Of a stretch of 64,000 bases of DNA, positions 8,514 through 18,331 are shown in pieces. This stretch comes from Chitinophagaceae bacterium. Lineage in GTDB: Bacteria; Bacteroidota; Bacteroidia; Chitinophagales; Chitinophagaceae. The first letter of the stretch is position 1, and each line of letters begins with the position of its first letter. The stretch spans positions 1 through 64,000 of the forward strand of contig JADJVB010000010.1 of assembly GCA_016710745.1 (NCBI GenBank). Reading direction: 5' to 3'. The notes beneath the pieces are model-generated. The model saw nothing but the letters and a program-made list of their open reading frames with translations, was not told where the DNA came from and searched no databases. The translations under genes were made by a program, and so were the position numbers.

Positions 8514-9736
8514 CTACAACCCCCTGAAAGCCACATGAAAATACTGCTTGATCTCATCCACATCAAACTGCTCAGCTCTTTTAGCGGCTTTTAACCGGAA
8601 CCGGTTGCGCAGTTCGGCATCTTCATACATTTTTTTCATGGCTGCAGCCAGTGCACTCACGTCGTTCACGGGTGTTAAGATGCCGTATTCGCCAATTTCG
8701 TAATTATTGATAGCCCGGTGGTGCAGGTCGGTGGCCGGTGCCAGCAATTCCCTGGGGCCCGAGCTGCAATCGGTTGAGATAACGGGAATACCACAGGCCA
8801 GTCCTTCTATCAACACATTGGGAAAGCCTTCCACATCCGAACTCAGCACAAAACAATCGCTGCGGCTTACATATTTAAACGGGTTTTTATCAAAGCCGCA
8901 AAAAGTAATTTTATCCATCAACCCCATGTCCTGCACTTTTTGTTTTAACTCGGCTTCCATTACACCGCCACCAACGATCAGCAGTTTTACAGGCAGATTT
9001 TTTAAAATAAAAAATGCCTGGATCAGCAGGAGGTGGTTTTTTTCTTTTCTGAATCCGCCCACGTTTACAAAATGAAAACTGTTTTTGTCGAACACAAAAT
9101 CAGGCACCTCGTCCACATGCGTTTTTATAAAATGCAGGTCGATGGGATTGTAAATAACCCGAACCGGTGTTTTTATTTTAAAATTTTCGATGAGGTCGGT
9201 TTGCATGGCATAGGAGTTCGCCAAAACGAGGTCGGCCCGCTTATAGGAAAACATCACCATGAATTTGGAAAACATCCGGTAAATGGTGGAATGGCTCTGC
9301 TGCATAGTGGTTTGGTGCGTTCTTTCGCACATGATCACATGGCCTTTGTAGCCCCAAAAACTTTTCATCAATGCATTGATATAACAGGGGCGGTATAAAA
9401 AGCCACCGAAATATTGATCTTATTTTTTTTACAATAGCGGTACACTTTCCAGGAAATATAGGGCAGTTTTAAAAAACGGATGGCTTTATCCTGCACGAGC
9501 GGCTGCTGCAAATTGAGTACCTGTATTTCGGGAGGAATGACATATTCAATAATATTACTGTACAGTGCCAGGTGAATTTCAAACTCGTCTTTCAAATGTC
9601 CCAGTAAAAGTGAAACCACCCGCTCAGCTCCGCCGGATTGCAGGGTGTTGATAAAGATCAGCAATTTGGGCCGGCTGCCATTCATTCGATTTCCATTTTT
9701 TTGATTGCGCAAATATCCGCTATTTATTTCCGGCAA
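8514..9736 (-). CDS. GT4-family glycosyltransferase, frameshifted
   Basis: The N-terminal frame begins at 9736, or more likely at the ATG at 9685 (MNGSRPKLLIFINTLQSGGAERVV), with the GT4 hallmark SGGAER. It breaks near 9400. Adding one base to the A5 run at 9397-9401 restores VAFLYRPCYINALMKSF, and the second frame continues to the C-terminus. That half has the GT4 donor-site features: ANSYAMQTDLIENF, VNVGGFRKEKNH, and the E-x7-E region (SSDVEGFPNVLIEGLACG). It likely transfers a sugar from a nucleotide donor to the growing glycan at the inner membrane. The start at 9736 would overlap the upstream GT4 gene; the start at 9685 would not. Confidence 0.83.
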
Positions 9737-10820
9737 GCGATAAAAATAAATCTTCCAGTGCAGGGATAATGCTGTTTACCCCAAAACGCTTTTTTGTGGT
9801 TTCTATTATCTGATCGCGGTTAAAACTTGTATTCAACGCTGTGTTAATGGCTGCAGCAAAAGCAATGATGTCATTGTCGGCCACCAGCATGCCATTTTTG
9901 CCTTCAACAATGATCTCCCCGATACCACCGGGTGCATCAAATGCCATTACCGGTATGCCATAGGCGCCTGCTTCCAGTAGGGCATTGGGAAAGCCCTCAT
10001 AGTACGAACCCATTAAAAACAGATCGGCGTGTTCCATGCCGGTAAAGGGTTGGGCTTTTTCACCCGCCAGGTGAACCTGATCGGTCAACTGCAATTCGTT
10101 GATGAGTTTTTGCAGATCCTTTTTTTTATCACCCTCACCAATGATATAATATTGAAAGGGCATGGATAAAAGACCAACCGCCTGTATCAGCCGTTCAATT
10201 CCTTTTTCCTCACTTAACCGGGCAACCGAAACGAATGTATAAACCCTTTCGGCTGCTGTGTTTTCGGCCAACCTGGGCGGTACTACCAGATCGGGTACGG
10301 CATTGTTGATGAGCACCGTTTTACCGGCATCGATATGGTAATGACTGACCAGGTCCTGTTGCATATAGGCCGACTGACAAATGATGCGATCAAAACGGTT
10401 GTAATATTTTCTAATGAGCCAATTATATAGCGCTGGAAATTTAGCACGCCTGCTGTTGATACTTACAATACTGGCTTCCCGGGCAATGAATTGTATTTCC
10501 TTATCAAAAGAAGACCGGAAAATGGCCAGGTACAAATTCAGGTGATTGGCAGTAGAAAAAATAATATCGGGTTCAAAGTCATTTACCACGGCTTTGATGG
10601 AAAACAGGGAAAAAAGCACGCGGTTTTTTTTCAGGTTGATCAGTGCAACCGCCGGATTGGTAATGGTATAAAATGGCTTACTGTTATTTGCTATTACCAG
10701 GCAAACAGCGAACTTTTCGGTATTGAGTTGATTACACAAAACCGATACAAATTTTTCGGAACCGCCGCAGGCGAGGCTGGGCGTTATAATCAGCAGTCTT
10801 ATTTTTTTTGTTTCGGCCAA
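9720..10820 (-). CDS. GT4-family glycosyltransferase
   Basis: This intact 366-residue GT4 protein opens with LLIITPSLACGGSEKFV. It has the central CQSAYMQQDLV and VSVARLSEEKGIERLI segments, and the donor-binding MGSYYEGFPNALLEAGAYG near residue 270. It is a cytoplasmic, membrane-associated retaining transferase. It lies 3 bp downstream of the FkbM gene and just before the frameshifted GT4 gene, and resembles the latter in layout, so the two probably add successive sugars. Donor and linkage cannot be read from the sequence. Confidence 0.92.
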   Translation of the reverse strand: MAETKKIRLLIITPSLACGGSEKFVSVLCNQLNTEKFAVCLVIANNSKPFYTITNPAVALINLKKNRVLFSLFSIKAVVNDFEPDIIFSTANHLNLYLAIFRSSFDKEIQFIAREASIVSINSRRAKFPALYNWLIRKYYNRFDRIICQSAYMQQDLVSHYHIDAGKTVLINNAVPDLVVPPRLAENTAAERVYTFVSVARLSEEKGIERLIQAVGLLSMPFQYYIIGEGDKKKDLQKLINELQLTDQVHLAGEKAQPFTGMEHADLFLMGSYYEGFPNALLEAGAYGIPVMAFDAPGGIGEIIVEGKNGMLVADNDIIAFAAAINTALNTSFNRDQIIETTKKRFGVNSIIPALEDLFLSLAGNK

Positions 10821-10823
10821 TAT

Positions 10824-11606
10824 CTACAGTTTGCTTTTATGAATGGCAATGTAATCATCAATACCGGTAATATTTCTATTATAGGCTACCGTATGTTTTA
10901 CCTGGTAACCAAGATCCTCCAGGTACTGCACACATTTTTGCTGCACACCCGGCAAATGACAATCGTGCGTGGCCAGTAATATGTGGGGGCAATATTGCCG
11001 CAGGGTATTTGTTGCACCGGTCAACACATCATATTCGGCACCCTCCACATCAATTTTAATAATATCAGGTTTTGCATAGCCAAGTGCCAGCAGGTTGTCG
11101 ATGGACTGGCACGGTACTGTTATTTTTTCTGCCGCTCCGGAAAATACATAGGAACCGGCAATATAGGTGTTGCCCTCCCGGTGTTTCATATCATTCGAAA
11201 AAAGAACTTCTTCCCCGCGGTTCGAAATGGCCATGGGCGACAGGATAATATTATTACGCCGGATCAGTTTATGGTTGAGGCTGATATGTTTTTCAAAAAT
11301 CGCCCTTACTGCAGGCATGGGTTCGAAAGCATAAATCTTTCCGGTATTGATAACCCGGTTGGCCACCAGTGCATGAAAACCCACATTTGATCCGATATCG
11401 TAAAACACGGTATCCTCTTTTAACCACGATAAAAATTTGCTCATCGTTTCCGGGTTCTCATAGTCGCCCAGCAAATAATCGTAGCTACCCGAAGTTGACC
11501 ACAGGTAACCTTTTAACGGTCCGGCTATTGTTGGTAAAAAACGCAACCGTAATACGTAACGGCAGAATTTGATAAACCAACGTTTAATAAAATTTTTGTT
11601 TGGCAT
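10824..11606 (-). CDS. FkbM-family methyltransferase
   Basis: The 260-residue protein has the FkbM core: VFYDIGSNVGFHALVAN near residue 90 (SAM site), IYAFEPMPAVRAIFEKHI, and PDIIKIDVEGAEYDVLTGA. The C-terminus is HILLATHDCHLPG. It probably O-methylates a sugar of the polysaccharide, for example to cap the chain. Its start overlaps the end of the flippase gene by 23 bp, indicating coupled translation. With the gene at 4059-4746 it makes two FkbM enzymes in one locus. Confidence 0.9.
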   Translation of the reverse strand: MPNKNFIKRWFIKFCRYVLRLRFLPTIAGPLKGYLWSTSGSYDYLLGDYENPETMSKFLSWLKEDTVFYDIGSNVGFHALVANRVINTGKIYAFEPMPAVRAIFEKHISLNHKLIRRNNIILSPMAISNRGEEVLFSNDMKHREGNTYIAGSYVFSGAAEKITVPCQSIDNLLALGYAKPDIIKIDVEGAEYDVLTGATNTLRQYCPHILLATHDCHLPGVQQKCVQYLEDLGYQVKHTVAYNRNITGIDDYIAIHKSKL

Positions 11607-13119
11607 ACGTAATTATCTGGCTCAACTCGGCATTCAATTTAAACTTTTTATTGAGAATCAGTAACAGGAAAAGATAGAGTAAAAAACCTATCAGCAATTG
11701 CCACAGGCCATGCAGGCCAGTATAACCGGCTGCAACATACAACCCGGATGCAATGACCCCATTTACCAAAACGATCAGCCCCGTATACTTCAACAAAGCC
11801 GCATAGTTGATATACATGACCAGTTTGCGGCAAATAAAATACATGGCAAAACAATTAATGATGTTCATGATGATCACCGCATACGGATAACCATAGGCGC
11901 CATAATAACCGGTACAGATCCAGATGGCCGCGATCAACAAAATATTCAACAGCAGCTGATAAAAAAATGCCTGTTTGATGGCCTGCACGGCAATAAACAC
12001 CCGGGTTACCGCAGCATTAATGCCCACACTGAAAATAGTAACTGCCAGCAATTTTAAAAAAACCGCGGCGGCATCCACATCGGCTGCCTTGAAATTACCG
12101 CTCTGGTAAAAAAGTTCAACTACCGGCCGGGCAAAAACAAAAAGATAAAAACCCATGGGCACTAATAAAAATACCAGCAGCTTCGCCGTTTTCAAAAAGA
12201 TGCTATTCATACCCGCATAATCCTCTGCGGCTATCTGTTCATTTAGTTTGATCCCGCTTACGTTGGTGAATTGTGCTGTAACCAGCGTATTGGGAATATC
12301 GGCAATATTTTTTCCATAGTTCATCACGCTGATGATACCGCTGCCAAAACCACTCAACAGGTACAGCGGAAACAGACTGCTCGCTACGGTTGTAATTTGC
12401 CCCAGCTCCGCATAAAAAGCATTGCTCCACACTTTTTTTCGTATGCCCGGTGATTTAATGATAAATGTCCAGCCCGCAATTTTTTTCAATACATATAGCT
12501 GTACCCCGAGGTTGATACCGTAGGATATCAACCCGCCCAGGATCACACTCATCACATCATATTCTTCCTTCAATAAAAAAATACAAACGATAACAATACC
12601 GCTTTTGAAGCTGCTGATGATCATCGGCAGACTGAAATATTTTAAAGAAGTAAGGATGGCGTTCAGGTAATTGGTAAGCACATGAAAAATAAAAAAGAAG
12701 GACCCGATCCAGAAATAATGGCGATAGGTTTCGATATCGGCTTCTGAAAATCTCGAGATCAGGCCAAAAACCCGGGTGCCAAAAAAATACATGAACACGG
12801 TAAACAGCACACCAATAAAAAAATAGATCAGCAAAAAATAGTTAAGGAAGGCTTCGGCGGGTTTCTCTCCCTCCTCTTCGCGCAGGCGCATCGACTCGGG
12901 TATCAGTACAGCCATATCAATACTGTTGACAAAGCCCGAAAACAGGACCATGGTGGCAAAAACAAAAAAATAGATATCGGTTTTGATATCGCTGCCGAAA
13001 TGCCGGGCAATGATGATGGTTAATAAAAAAAGAATTCCTTTGGATACGATATTGAATAAAACAGAAAGTACCGTGCCTTTTCTATATGATTCTGATTTTA
13101 TTAACCTCGAAAAATTCAT
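11584..13119 (-). CDS. Oligosaccharide flippase (MurJ/Wzx-like, MOP superfamily)
   Basis: I start this at the ATG at 13119 (MNFSRLIKSESYRKG). The roughly 511-residue protein has about 14 hydrophobic segments spread along its length. Its N-terminus (GTVLSVLFNIVSKGILFLLTIIIA) and central GSGIISVMNYGKNIADIPNTLV region resemble MurJ-type proteins more than classical Wzx. It would flip a lipid-linked glycan to the periplasm. A flippase beside an ABC exporter is unusual in one locus, because each can serve a separate chain. They may belong to two glycans, or only one may act on this product. It is the first gene of the minus-strand run. Confidence 0.88.
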   Translation of the reverse strand: MNFSRLIKSESYRKGTVLSVLFNIVSKGILFLLTIIIARHFGSDIKTDIYFFVFATMVLFSGFVNSIDMAVLIPESMRLREEEGEKPAEAFLNYFLLIYFFIGVLFTVFMYFFGTRVFGLISRFSEADIETYRHYFWIGSFFFIFHVLTNYLNAILTSLKYFSLPMIISSFKSGIVIVCIFLLKEEYDVMSVILGGLISYGINLGVQLYVLKKIAGWTFIIKSPGIRKKVWSNAFYAELGQITTVASSLFPLYLLSGFGSGIISVMNYGKNIADIPNTLVTAQFTNVSGIKLNEQIAAEDYAGMNSIFLKTAKLLVFLLVPMGFYLFVFARPVVELFYQSGNFKAADVDAAAVFLKLLAVTIFSVGINAAVTRVFIAVQAIKQAFFYQLLLNILLIAAIWICTGYYGAYGYPYAVIIMNIINCFAMYFICRKLVMYINYAALLKYTGLIVLVNGVIASGLYVAAGYTGLHGLWQLLIGFLLYLFLLLILNKKFKLNAELSQIITYAKQKFY

Positions 13120-13121
13120 AT

Positions 13122-13225
13122 AACACAAATTACACGAATTGCATTAATTACACTAATTACACTAATTACGAGGTCATATTTAATAATTCGTGTAATTCGT
13201 GTAATTAGTTTTTAATTAGTGACAT
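13122..13225. promoter_or_regulatory. Divergent intergenic region with AATTACAC repeats
   Basis: About 100 bp separate the divergent flippase and ABC-F genes. It contains repeated ATTACACTAATTACACTAA and, in the opposite sense, TTCGTGTAATTCGTGTAAT, so the tract is a set of direct and inverted copies of an ATTACACGAA-like word. Promoters for both genes must lie here, but I cannot pick confident -33/-7 pairs in the repetitive sequence. Confidence 0.5.
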
Positions 13226-13234
13226 TTGCATGCT

Positions 13235-15145
13235 ATGCATTACGCTTCAATTGAAAACCTGGCCAAGTCGTTTGGAATAAGAACGCTGTTTAAGAATATT
13301 TCTTTTTATGTGGAAGAGGGCGATAAGATCGCTTTGGTTGCCCGTAATGGCAGCGGCAAATCTACTTTATTGAAAATCATTGCCGGACTGGACACCGCCG
13401 ATAGTGGTACCCTATGGGTGCATAAAGACATTAAAGTGATCATGTTGCAACAGGATACCGCGTTTGAAGAAAACAAAAGTATCTGGGATAATGTGCTCAA
13501 GATGGATAACCCGGTAGTGAAAGTAGTGAAGGAATATGAAATGTGCTTGGAGCAGGAAGCAGACAATATTGAGAAACTGACCGATTTAATGGCCCGGGTA
13601 GATGAACTGAATGCCTGGAGTTTTGAAAGTGAGCTGCAGCAGATACTGGGTAAACTTAACCTGCATCACCTGAACGAACCGGTAAAAAACCTCAGCGGCG
13701 GACAAAGAAAGCGGGTAGCCCTTGCCCAATCACTGATTGAAGCCCAATTGCATGAGGGAAAATGTTTGCTGATACTGGATGAACCTACCAACCACCTCGA
13801 TGTACAGATGATCGAATGGCTGGAAGATTATTTGTCGGCGCAAAAAGTAACCCTGCTTTGTGTAACGCACGACCGTTATTTTTTAGATGCTGTTTGTAAC
13901 GAGATCCTGGAAATGGACGAAGAAAAGATCTTTGTGTACAAGGGCGACTATGATTATTTTTTAGAACAAAAAAGCCTGCGCCAGGAAGTACAGGCCAGCG
14001 AACTGCAAAAAGATAAAAATATTTTTCGGAAAGAACTGGAATGGATGCGCAAGCAGCCCAAGGCGCGCACTACCAAATCAAAATCGAGGCAGGATGCTTT
14101 TACCGAAATAGAAGAACGGGTTGGCCAGCGCCGCGAAGAAACCGAAGTGAGCCTGCAGGTGAAGATGACCCGGCTGGGTGGCAAGGTTTTGGAGATGAAG
14201 AAAATAAACAAAAGCTATGGCGATAAAATCATTTTAAAAGGATTCGATTATACTTTTAAAAGAGGCGAACGCATTGGCATTGTTGGTAAAAATGGTATCG
14301 GAAAATCTACCTTTTTAAAAATTGCCCTGCAACAGGAAAAGCCCGACAGCGGCAAGGTTAATCATGGCGACACCGTTGTTTTTGGAAACTTTAACCAGGA
14401 AGGACTGCAGTACAAGGAAGATAAGCGGGCCATTGATTATGTAAAGGATTTTGCCGAATTTTTTCCGTTGGCCGATGGCGGCAAGATTTCGGCTACGCAG
14501 TTCATGGAGAAATTTGGTTTTGCATCCGAGCAGCAATATACGCCCCTGAGTAAACTCAGCGGTGGCGAAAAACGCAGGCTGCATTTGCTGAGCATCCTCT
14601 TTCTGAATCCGAATTTTCTGATACTGGATGAACCCACCAACGACCTCGACCTGCAAACCTTAAGAACCCTGGAAGAATTTTTACTGGACTTTCCGGGCTG
14701 CATATTGATCGTTAGTCATGACCGGTATTTTATGGACCGGATGGTAGACCATCTCTTTGCCTTTGAAGGTGATGGGGTGATCCGCGATTTTCCGGGTAAC
14801 TATACCCTGTACCGCGAAGCGAAGGAAAAAGAAGCCCGAAACCCAGGTATGAATAAACCTGAAATAATAAAAGAGATCTTGGTTTCAACACCTGCCGGAT
14901 CACCCGGGAAGGACATGAAGGAAGCTCCGAGAAAGGGGCCTTCGTTTAAAGAGAAATACGAGTTCGAACAATTGGAAAAAGAGATCCCTGCCCTGCAAAA
15001 AGAAAAACTGGAACTCGAGGAAAAAATGAATGCAGGTAATTTAGATTACGATGCCCTGCAAAAAGCTGCGGAACGGATAAATGAGATCGTATCATCCCTT
15101 GATGAAAAAGAATTGCGCTGGCTGGAGTTGAGTGAGATTATGTAG
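13235..15145 (+). CDS. ABC-F family ATPase (Uup-like)
   Basis: Two ABC ATPase modules sit in one soluble chain of about 636 residues, with no membrane segments. Module 1 has ARNGSGKST, LSGGQRKRVALAQ and LLILDEPTNHLD. Module 2 has GKNGIGKST, LSGGEKRRLHLL and LILDEPTNDLD. A basic linker and a C-terminal coiled coil (EKYEFEQLEKEIPALQKEK) fit Uup. ABC-F proteins act on ribosomes, or in Uup's case possibly on DNA and ribosome assembly. The ATG at 13235 is preferred to the TTG at 13226. The first Walker A has Ala in place of the common Gly before RNGSGKST, which is minor. Confidence 0.93.
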   Translation: MHYASIENLAKSFGIRTLFKNISFYVEEGDKIALVARNGSGKSTLLKIIAGLDTADSGTLWVHKDIKVIMLQQDTAFEENKSIWDNVLKMDNPVVKVVKEYEMCLEQEADNIEKLTDLMARVDELNAWSFESELQQILGKLNLHHLNEPVKNLSGGQRKRVALAQSLIEAQLHEGKCLLILDEPTNHLDVQMIEWLEDYLSAQKVTLLCVTHDRYFLDAVCNEILEMDEEKIFVYKGDYDYFLEQKSLRQEVQASELQKDKNIFRKELEWMRKQPKARTTKSKSRQDAFTEIEERVGQRREETEVSLQVKMTRLGGKVLEMKKINKSYGDKIILKGFDYTFKRGERIGIVGKNGIGKSTFLKIALQQEKPDSGKVNHGDTVVFGNFNQEGLQYKEDKRAIDYVKDFAEFFPLADGGKISATQFMEKFGFASEQQYTPLSKLSGGEKRRLHLLSILFLNPNFLILDEPTNDLDLQTLRTLEEFLLDFPGCILIVSHDRYFMDRMVDHLFAFEGDGVIRDFPGNYTLYREAKEKEARNPGMNKPEIIKEILVSTPAGSPGKDMKEAPRKGPSFKEKYEFEQLEKEIPALQKEKLELEEKMNAGNLDYDALQKAAERINEIVSSLDEKELRWLELSEIM

Positions 15146-15262
15146 TGCCCCAGGTTAACAGATCGCTAATCTCTTTCCTGGTTTACTGCTTTTACTTTAC
15201 AGATCTGCCATCCTGCTTTTGTTTGGGCAACAGGTAAACCCCGGTTCACCAAATCAACAACA

Positions 15263-17380
15263 TCATTGCCCGATCTGTTTCAACGCCTCTGTTACATCTA
15301 TAACCGGCAGCTTGCAGGTTTTATCACGACAAACATAGATCATCGTTTTGCCCGGCACCCCTTTGTTTTCGAGCAGCGCGAGTTTGCCTTCTTTATTGCC
15401 ACCCAGCAAAATAACATCGGGTAAATAATGTTGGTCGAATTGGCGGCGCTTTTCTTTAAACCCGTCGCCGGTAATGGCCACTTCATACAGCGGAGCGGTA
15501 AACCAGGCCTGCAGCAATCCCCAGTTGGCATAAAAATAAATATTGCGTTCTACCTCATCGGCCATATTGATCATCATCTGCTTTGCCTTATCGATATAAT
15601 TGTCGTTATTGTAAAAATGACCCAGCAGAAAAAGATTTTTCGCCATCTCCGAATTGGAAGAAGGGATCACATTATCCGACAATTCCATTTTCCTCGAGAT
15701 CAGGTTCGAATGCTGATTATGCGTATAAAAAAACATGTTTGATTTGGGATCAAAAAAGTGCTCGAGGGTATACCCCGTAATTTTATTTGCTTCGGTAAGC
15801 CATTTTTCATCAAATGTAGCCTGGTACAATTCAATAAAGGCGGCAATAGTGAATGCGTAGTCATCGAGCAGGGCATTGATGGAGGACTTTCCGTTTTTAT
15901 AATTACGGGTCATTTCGCCATCAGCCGCGATTGCTGTTCTCAATAAAAAGTTGGCGTTTTTAACTGCCTTGTTTAAAAACTCCTCCTCACCAAACACCCT
16001 GTAGGCCTGTGTATAACCTTTCAACATCATCGCATTCCAACTGCTGAGTACTTTGTCATCAAGCCCGGGTTTAACCCTGGCAACTCTGATCGTCATCAAT
16101 TTTATTTTGGCGGCATCAATTTTATCTGTCAGTTCGGTTACCGAAATACTGAATTTTTTTGCAATGGCTTCGTCGGTATCGTCTCTTTTTAAAATGCTGT
16201 TACCATGTTCCCAATTACCGGCTTCGGTAATATTATAGTAAACAGAAAACACAGCCGCGTCGGCGCCGAGTGCCTGATCCACTTCAGCTTTCGTCCACAC
16301 ATAATATTTACCTTCTTCCCCTTCGCTGTCGGCATCCAGGGAGGAATAAAAAGCCCCTTCGGGCGAGGTAAGTTCATGCTCCACAAAGGCCAGGGTTTCG
16401 TAAACCACTTTTTTATAGAGCGGATCTTTTGTTGCCTGCCAGGCATGCGCATACAAACTCACCAGTTGCGAATTATCGTACAGCATTTTCTCAAAATGGG
16501 GTACATGCCAGTTGGCATCGGTTGAGTAGCGGGCAAAGCCGCCTTCGAGCTGATCATAAATACCGCCCAGGGCCATATTGTCTAACGTAACGGTAACTGC
16601 TGTAAGTGCTTCTTCATTTTTACTTACATAATTATAGTGCAGTAAATATTCCCAGTTAGATGGCATCGGAAATTTTGGTGCCCGGTTGGCGCCGCCTTTT
16701 TTAAAATCCAGACCAGCTTTCATGCTGTTGACCTGTTTATCCAGATCGGCCAGGGCAAAAGTTTTTCCTGCTTCTTTAAAACTCACCTGCTCGGCAGCAT
16801 GAATACCGTTGGTAACCTGCTCGGCACTTTTTACCAATGAGGAAGGGTCTTTTTTTTGCAGGTCGATAAAATAGGCCAGCATTTTCATCCAGTTGGCTTT
16901 GGGGAAATACGTGCCGGCATAAAAAGGCCTTCCATCAGCCAGGGCCAATGCATTCAGCGGCCAGCCGCCACTACCGGTTATTAACTGTGCCGCCGTCATA
17001 TACACCTGGTCCACATCGGGCCTCTCTTCCCGGTCTACCTTGACGCAAATAAAATTTTCGTTCATCATCCTGGCCACTTCTACGTCTTCAAAACTTTCGT
17101 GTTCCATCACATGGCACCAATGGCAGGCTGCATAACCAATGCTGATGATGAGCATTTTGTTTTCGGCCTTCGCTTTTTGCAGGGCTTTATCGCCCCAGGG
17201 ATACCAGTTTACCGGGTTATGGGCATGTTGCAGCAGGTAGGGACTGCTTTCATGGATCAATTCGTTGGTATAAGGATGTTTCCCGTTCATGTTATCTTTT
17301 TTGTTTTGTTGTGCCTGTCCGCAGGAAGAGCCAAGCAGGATCACGGCGCTCATTAGAAGAAATGAAATATTAGCTTTCAT
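15263..17380 (-). CDS. Thioredoxin-fold DUF255 lipoprotein (YyaL/SSP411 family)
   Basis: The start at 17380 gives a lipoprotein signal (MKANISFLLMSAVILLGSSC). Next comes the DUF255 thioredoxin-like domain: HNPVNWYPWGDKALQKAKAE, GYAACHWCHVMEHESFED with a CHWC active-site-like motif, then KVDREERPDVDQVYM. A long alpha/alpha-barrel half follows (LEGGFARYSTDANW, VPHFEKMLYDNSQLV). The family includes bacterial YyaL and human SPATA20; biochemical function is not established. Total about 705 residues, normal for the family. A thioredoxin-like lipoprotein is encoded 115 bp upstream, suggesting a shared periplasmic redox role. Confidence 0.9.
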   Translation of the reverse strand: MKANISFLLMSAVILLGSSCGQAQQNKKDNMNGKHPYTNELIHESSPYLLQHAHNPVNWYPWGDKALQKAKAENKMLIISIGYAACHWCHVMEHESFEDVEVARMMNENFICVKVDREERPDVDQVYMTAAQLITGSGGWPLNALALADGRPFYAGTYFPKANWMKMLAYFIDLQKKDPSSLVKSAEQVTNGIHAAEQVSFKEAGKTFALADLDKQVNSMKAGLDFKKGGANRAPKFPMPSNWEYLLHYNYVSKNEEALTAVTVTLDNMALGGIYDQLEGGFARYSTDANWHVPHFEKMLYDNSQLVSLYAHAWQATKDPLYKKVVYETLAFVEHELTSPEGAFYSSLDADSEGEEGKYYVWTKAEVDQALGADAAVFSVYYNITEAGNWEHGNSILKRDDTDEAIAKKFSISVTELTDKIDAAKIKLMTIRVARVKPGLDDKVLSSWNAMMLKGYTQAYRVFGEEEFLNKAVKNANFLLRTAIAADGEMTRNYKNGKSSINALLDDYAFTIAAFIELYQATFDEKWLTEANKITGYTLEHFFDPKSNMFFYTHNQHSNLISRKMELSDNVIPSSNSEMAKNLFLLGHFYNNDNYIDKAKQMMINMADEVERNIYFYANWGLLQAWFTAPLYEVAITGDGFKEKRRQFDQHYLPDVILLGGNKEGKLALLENKGVPGKTMIYVCRDKTCKLPVIDVTEALKQIGQ

Positions 17381-17440
17381 TCTTTTAAAGTTAAGCATTA
17401 ATGCACGCAATATTTCGATAAAGCCAGCGCCCGCCATATG

Positions 17441-17471
17441 AAAAAGCCACCCCTTTCAGGAATGGCTTTCA
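17441..17471 (-). terminator. Possible terminator behind thioredoxin gene
   Basis: On the minus strand, AAAGCCA pairs with TGGCTTT across a 13-nt loop, and a short T run follows. It lies between the thioredoxin gene (17496) and the DUF255 gene. The stem is short, so it may only attenuate. Confidence 0.45.
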
Positions 17472-17495
17472 ATAAAATTTTTACAATCAGAATGA

Positions 17496-17999
17496 TTATT
17501 TCCTTTTCGAAAGACCGAATTTTCCAAATTCCAATAACTGTTTGGCATCAATATAGCCTTTTGTATACGTGATCAAATTACCATCGCTATCCGCAAAGAT
17601 CAACGTGGGATAGGCGTTTACACTAAATTTTTCTGCAACAGCCGGCCCTTCCCCTTTCTCCATATCGATGGCCACATTGATAAAATTGGTATTGAAAAAT
17701 TCGCCGGCAGCGGGATCTGGAAATGTATTCCGTTTCAACATTTTGCAGGGGCCACACCAGGATGTATAAGCATCCAGGAAGATCATTTTATTTTGCTTTT
17801 TCGCTGCAGCCAATGCCTTGGTCCAGCTTTCTTCCATGAATTGAATACCCTTTTCTGCTTTTGCAGCATCTGCTACAGCGCCTTTCTGCTTATTTACATT
17901 GGGCGGATTACTGTCGCTTTTTGGCAAACAGGCAAATACGATCGCCACGATCACAACCAACGCTCCGGTAATAAAAATTTTCTTGTTCATTTTTTTCAT
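17496..17999 (-). CDS. Thioredoxin-family lipoprotein
   Basis: The N-terminus (MKKMNKKIFITGALVVIVAI then VFAC) is a signal peptide with a lipobox ending at Cys near residue 24. The mature protein has a thioredoxin-like domain with the redox motif SWCGPCKMLKR near residue 87, and VNAYPTLIFADSDGN containing the cis-proline. It would be anchored facing the periplasm and could reduce or isomerise disulfides. It is transcribed toward the DUF255 lipoprotein. The partner proteins are not known. Confidence 0.9.
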   Translation of the reverse strand: MKKMNKKIFITGALVVIVAIVFACLPKSDSNPPNVNKQKGAVADAAKAEKGIQFMEESWTKALAAAKKQNKMIFLDAYTSWCGPCKMLKRNTFPDPAAGEFFNTNFINVAIDMEKGEGPAVAEKFSVNAYPTLIFADSDGNLITYTKGYIDAKQLLEFGKFGLSKRK

Positions 18000-18331
18000 T
18001 TTAAGAGTGCAAGTTCCTTAAATCCTTACAATAATCAACTGCTTTAACATTTTATTGATATATGAGTCAGGTTGATGATGCAAAGCCAGAGCGCGCATCA
18101 AGCCATATCTTCGCCAGCTATGGAAAAATTTGATTTTACACAGAAAGTAGAATATAAAAATGAAATACCGGTGGGCCGGCTAAAGATCATGCCGGGCAGT
18201 ACCAAATATGTACGCTGCGCTTAGCCTGAATCACTGTTATTTACCCTGTTTCAAAACGGTCATTTATATCAGCCCTGATAAATCCGTATAACGCATTTTT
18301 TGTATCTTCCTGTAAAGTTTAAATCATTACA
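18000..18331. other. Intergenic region, one doubtful 34-codon frame
   Basis: This 330-bp stretch separates the divergent thioredoxin and barrel genes. A short open frame at 18120-18224 (plus, MEKFDFTQKVEYKN... to VRCA) has protein-like composition but no supporting context. It may be the broken start of a lost gene. No RNA or clear promoter stands out. Confidence 0.4.

Noticed and set aside
13226..13234. TTG start for the ABC-F gene
   Set aside because: The ATG nine bases later starts the conserved MHYASIENLAKSF, the normal N-terminus for the family.
18120..18224. 34-codon gene MEKFDFTQKVEYKN...
   Set aside because: No ribosome-binding context or family cue, and it is very short. It is mentioned only as a possible remnant.
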